Shown here one piece after another: positions 62,690 to 64,000 of a DNA stretch of 64,000 nt (the first letter of the stretch is position 1; each line of letters begins with the position of its first letter). Origin of the DNA: Haemonchus contortus. Lineage: Eukaryota > Nematoda > Chromadorea > Rhabditida > Trichostrongylidae. The notes beneath the pieces are model-generated. The model was not told where the DNA came from. It ran no database searches and was given only the letters and a program-made list of their open reading frames with translations. The translations under genes and the position numbers were made by a program. Where the stretch lies: assembly GCA_000469685.2 (NCBI GenBank), contig LS997564.1, forward strand, positions 41,310,240-41,374,239. Direction: 5' to 3'.

Positions 62690-64000
62690 ATGAACGATTG
62701 TAGGCAGAGCCCCGTCGCCGTTGAAGATTGTGTTAGGAAAGATATGGATGAAAATGTGGATCCCACGGAGGTAAGAAAGAGTCGTTCACTTTCGCCTAAG
62801 AGGAAAGCAGACATGAGGGACAGGTGTGTGGGCCTGCTAGGACAGTTGCAAAAGAAAGTGGGCGAGATTTTGTGTGAGTCCCGTATATCAAGGGAAAAGA
62901 GAACGGAGATCGAAAAAGAGTTTGGGGCCACCTTCGACAAACTGGAAGGGATGGAAGGCGTGACCACGGACAACAGTAGTGAGAAGGGGATTCCCCATGA
63001 GTTGGAGAGAGAGGTGAGTAAGATGTTGACTCAGAGAGGTATTGAGTCATGTGAAGAGTGGCACGAGTACATAAATACTATGGAAAGAGATGGAGAAGTG
63101 TTAGCAGGCATTTGTGAAATGCTCAACACAGATGTATTGCAGGTAAAAAGTAGTGTGGCGAGCCTTCAGCGCGAAGCGGGGCGCAAAGATGAGACAATGG
63201 AGGTTCAAGGTAGGACAGTCGAGGCTAGTGGTGTGGGTGAAGAATCCTACAACAATCAGTTGCAGATGCCTCAGATATATGCAGATCGCTCGAGACGACA
63301 TTCAACATCGATGGCTTCGACAACACCGGCGTTGGAAGACGCAGGTTCGTCTATTTCTCAGCAATTGGTGATGTCCCTAAGATCGATGGCATGTAGTGAC
63401 CCCGGGGTGTTCAGAGGCACTAAGGGCGAAAGTTTTGAAGAGTTCCTGAGAAGGTTCAAAAGGAAGTACGAGCAAGTAATCAAATGCGAAGCAACCCTTA
63501 TAGAAATATTAGGCGATGACCACTTGGCAGGCAGGGCAAAAAGCATATTCGCGGCTCTTCCGAGGATAACGAAAGAGCAGGGGCTCGATGCAGTGGCAAG
63601 GGAAATGGCCAGGCTGTTGTCCTATGACTCAACAGCAGGTAGGATGAGGGCGCTCACGGAGTTGCGGAATCTCAAGTTGAGGCCGCATCAGGAAGTAGCC
63701 GAATTCTGCGCCGTATTGGAGAAGCTGGGTCGACAGGCCAACCCGGAGTGCACGGTCGAAGACCGATCGTTGGAATACGCACAAATTTTGTTGGACAACC
63801 TCAAAGAGTGGCCTGAACATTTTCAATTGGTAGGGGCATTGCATAGGGTAGACCCACGGAGGGCATATGAGGAAGTGAAACAATTGGCTCTTAGCATAGA
63901 GCAATCGAAAATAATGTTTGGTTGCGGTAGAAAGACAGCAGACCCGAAATGGAAAGAAAGAGCCGCACAATATCGCAGCCACTGGGCGGTGGAGAGAGCA
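62690..64000 (+). CDS. Second gypsy Gag-Pol, cut by the window edge
   Basis: Starts MNDCRQSPVAVEDCVRK, as at 55449, and stays open for 437 codons to the last base of the window. I see no difference from the first copy. Whether this copy also carries the RNase H frameshift lies outside the window. Confidence 0.9.
   Translation, partial: MNDCRQSPVAVEDCVRKDMDENVDPTEVRKSRSLSPKRKADMRDRCVGLLGQLQKKVGEILCESRISREKRTEIEKEFGATFDKLEGMEGVTTDNSSEKGIPHELEREVSKMLTQRGIESCEEWHEYINTMERDGEVLAGICEMLNTDVLQVKSSVASLQREAGRKDETMEVQGRTVEASGVGEESYNNQLQMPQIYADRSRRHSTSMASTTPALEDAGSSISQQLVMSLRSMACSDPGVFRGTKGESFEEFLRRFKRKYEQVIKCEATLIEILGDDHLAGRAKSIFAALPRITKEQGLDAVAREMARLLSYDSTAGRMRALTELRNLKLRPHQEVAEFCAVLEKLGRQANPECTVEDRSLEYAQILLDNLKEWPEHFQLVGALHRVDPRRAYEEVKQLALSIEQSKIMFGCGRKTADPKWKERAAQYRSHWAVERA

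Overview
This window looks like nuclear DNA of a strongylid (clade V) nematode, most likely a hookworm-type parasite. The genes are split into many small exons with short introns and GT-AG sites. There are secreted CAP/ASP-type genes, a mariner element resembling 'bandit' of Ancylostoma caninum, and nematode-type BEL/Pao and Ty3/gypsy retrotransposons. I see no rRNA, no convincing tRNA, no operon and no CRISPR array. The species is inferred, not proven.

Left third (1-19.3 kb): a DNA-transposon patch (a short TTAA-flanked element, a dead mariner and a Tc1-like remnant), then a tandem array of roughly 6-kb units. Each unit carries one eight-exon CAP (SCP/TAPS, ASP-like) gene on the minus strand. 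Copies 1 (4152-5516) and 2 (10424-11776) splice to intact frames of 210 and 219 codons. Copy 3 (17100-18488) has lost its first splice donor, the HN residues and its last ~20 codons. Small mobile elements separate the copies, including a ~300-bp insertion with a hammerhead-like core.

Middle (19.65-28.13 kb): a complete BEL/Pao retrotransposon on the minus strand. It has two 505-bp LTRs that look identical, a GCCTT target duplication, a tRNA-Gly primer site, a 1961-codon gag-pol frame and a separate 388-codon Cys/His-rich frame downstream of pol.

Right half (30-54.4 kb): a second tandem array, carrying a secreted multi-module protein family that I do not recognise. Each gene has a signal-peptide exon, two repeats of an exon-coded Cys module and a Thr/Pro tail. 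Only the last copy (48993-50247) is fully intact; the other four carry frameshifts, stops, a lost start codon or a MITE inside an exon. Between them lie copies of a ~2-kb segment with old reading frames, Penelope-like remnants and several MITE families.

Right edge (54.46 kb to the end): a Ty3/gypsy element with one single-base frameshift and a long C-terminal extension beyond integrase. Its second LTR leads straight into a second, nearly identical internal region cut off by the window, so this is a tandem LTR-internal-LTR-internal arrangement.

The overall picture is two rapidly evolving arrays of candidate secreted, parasitism-type genes growing by tandem duplication and being broken by small indels and mobile elements.
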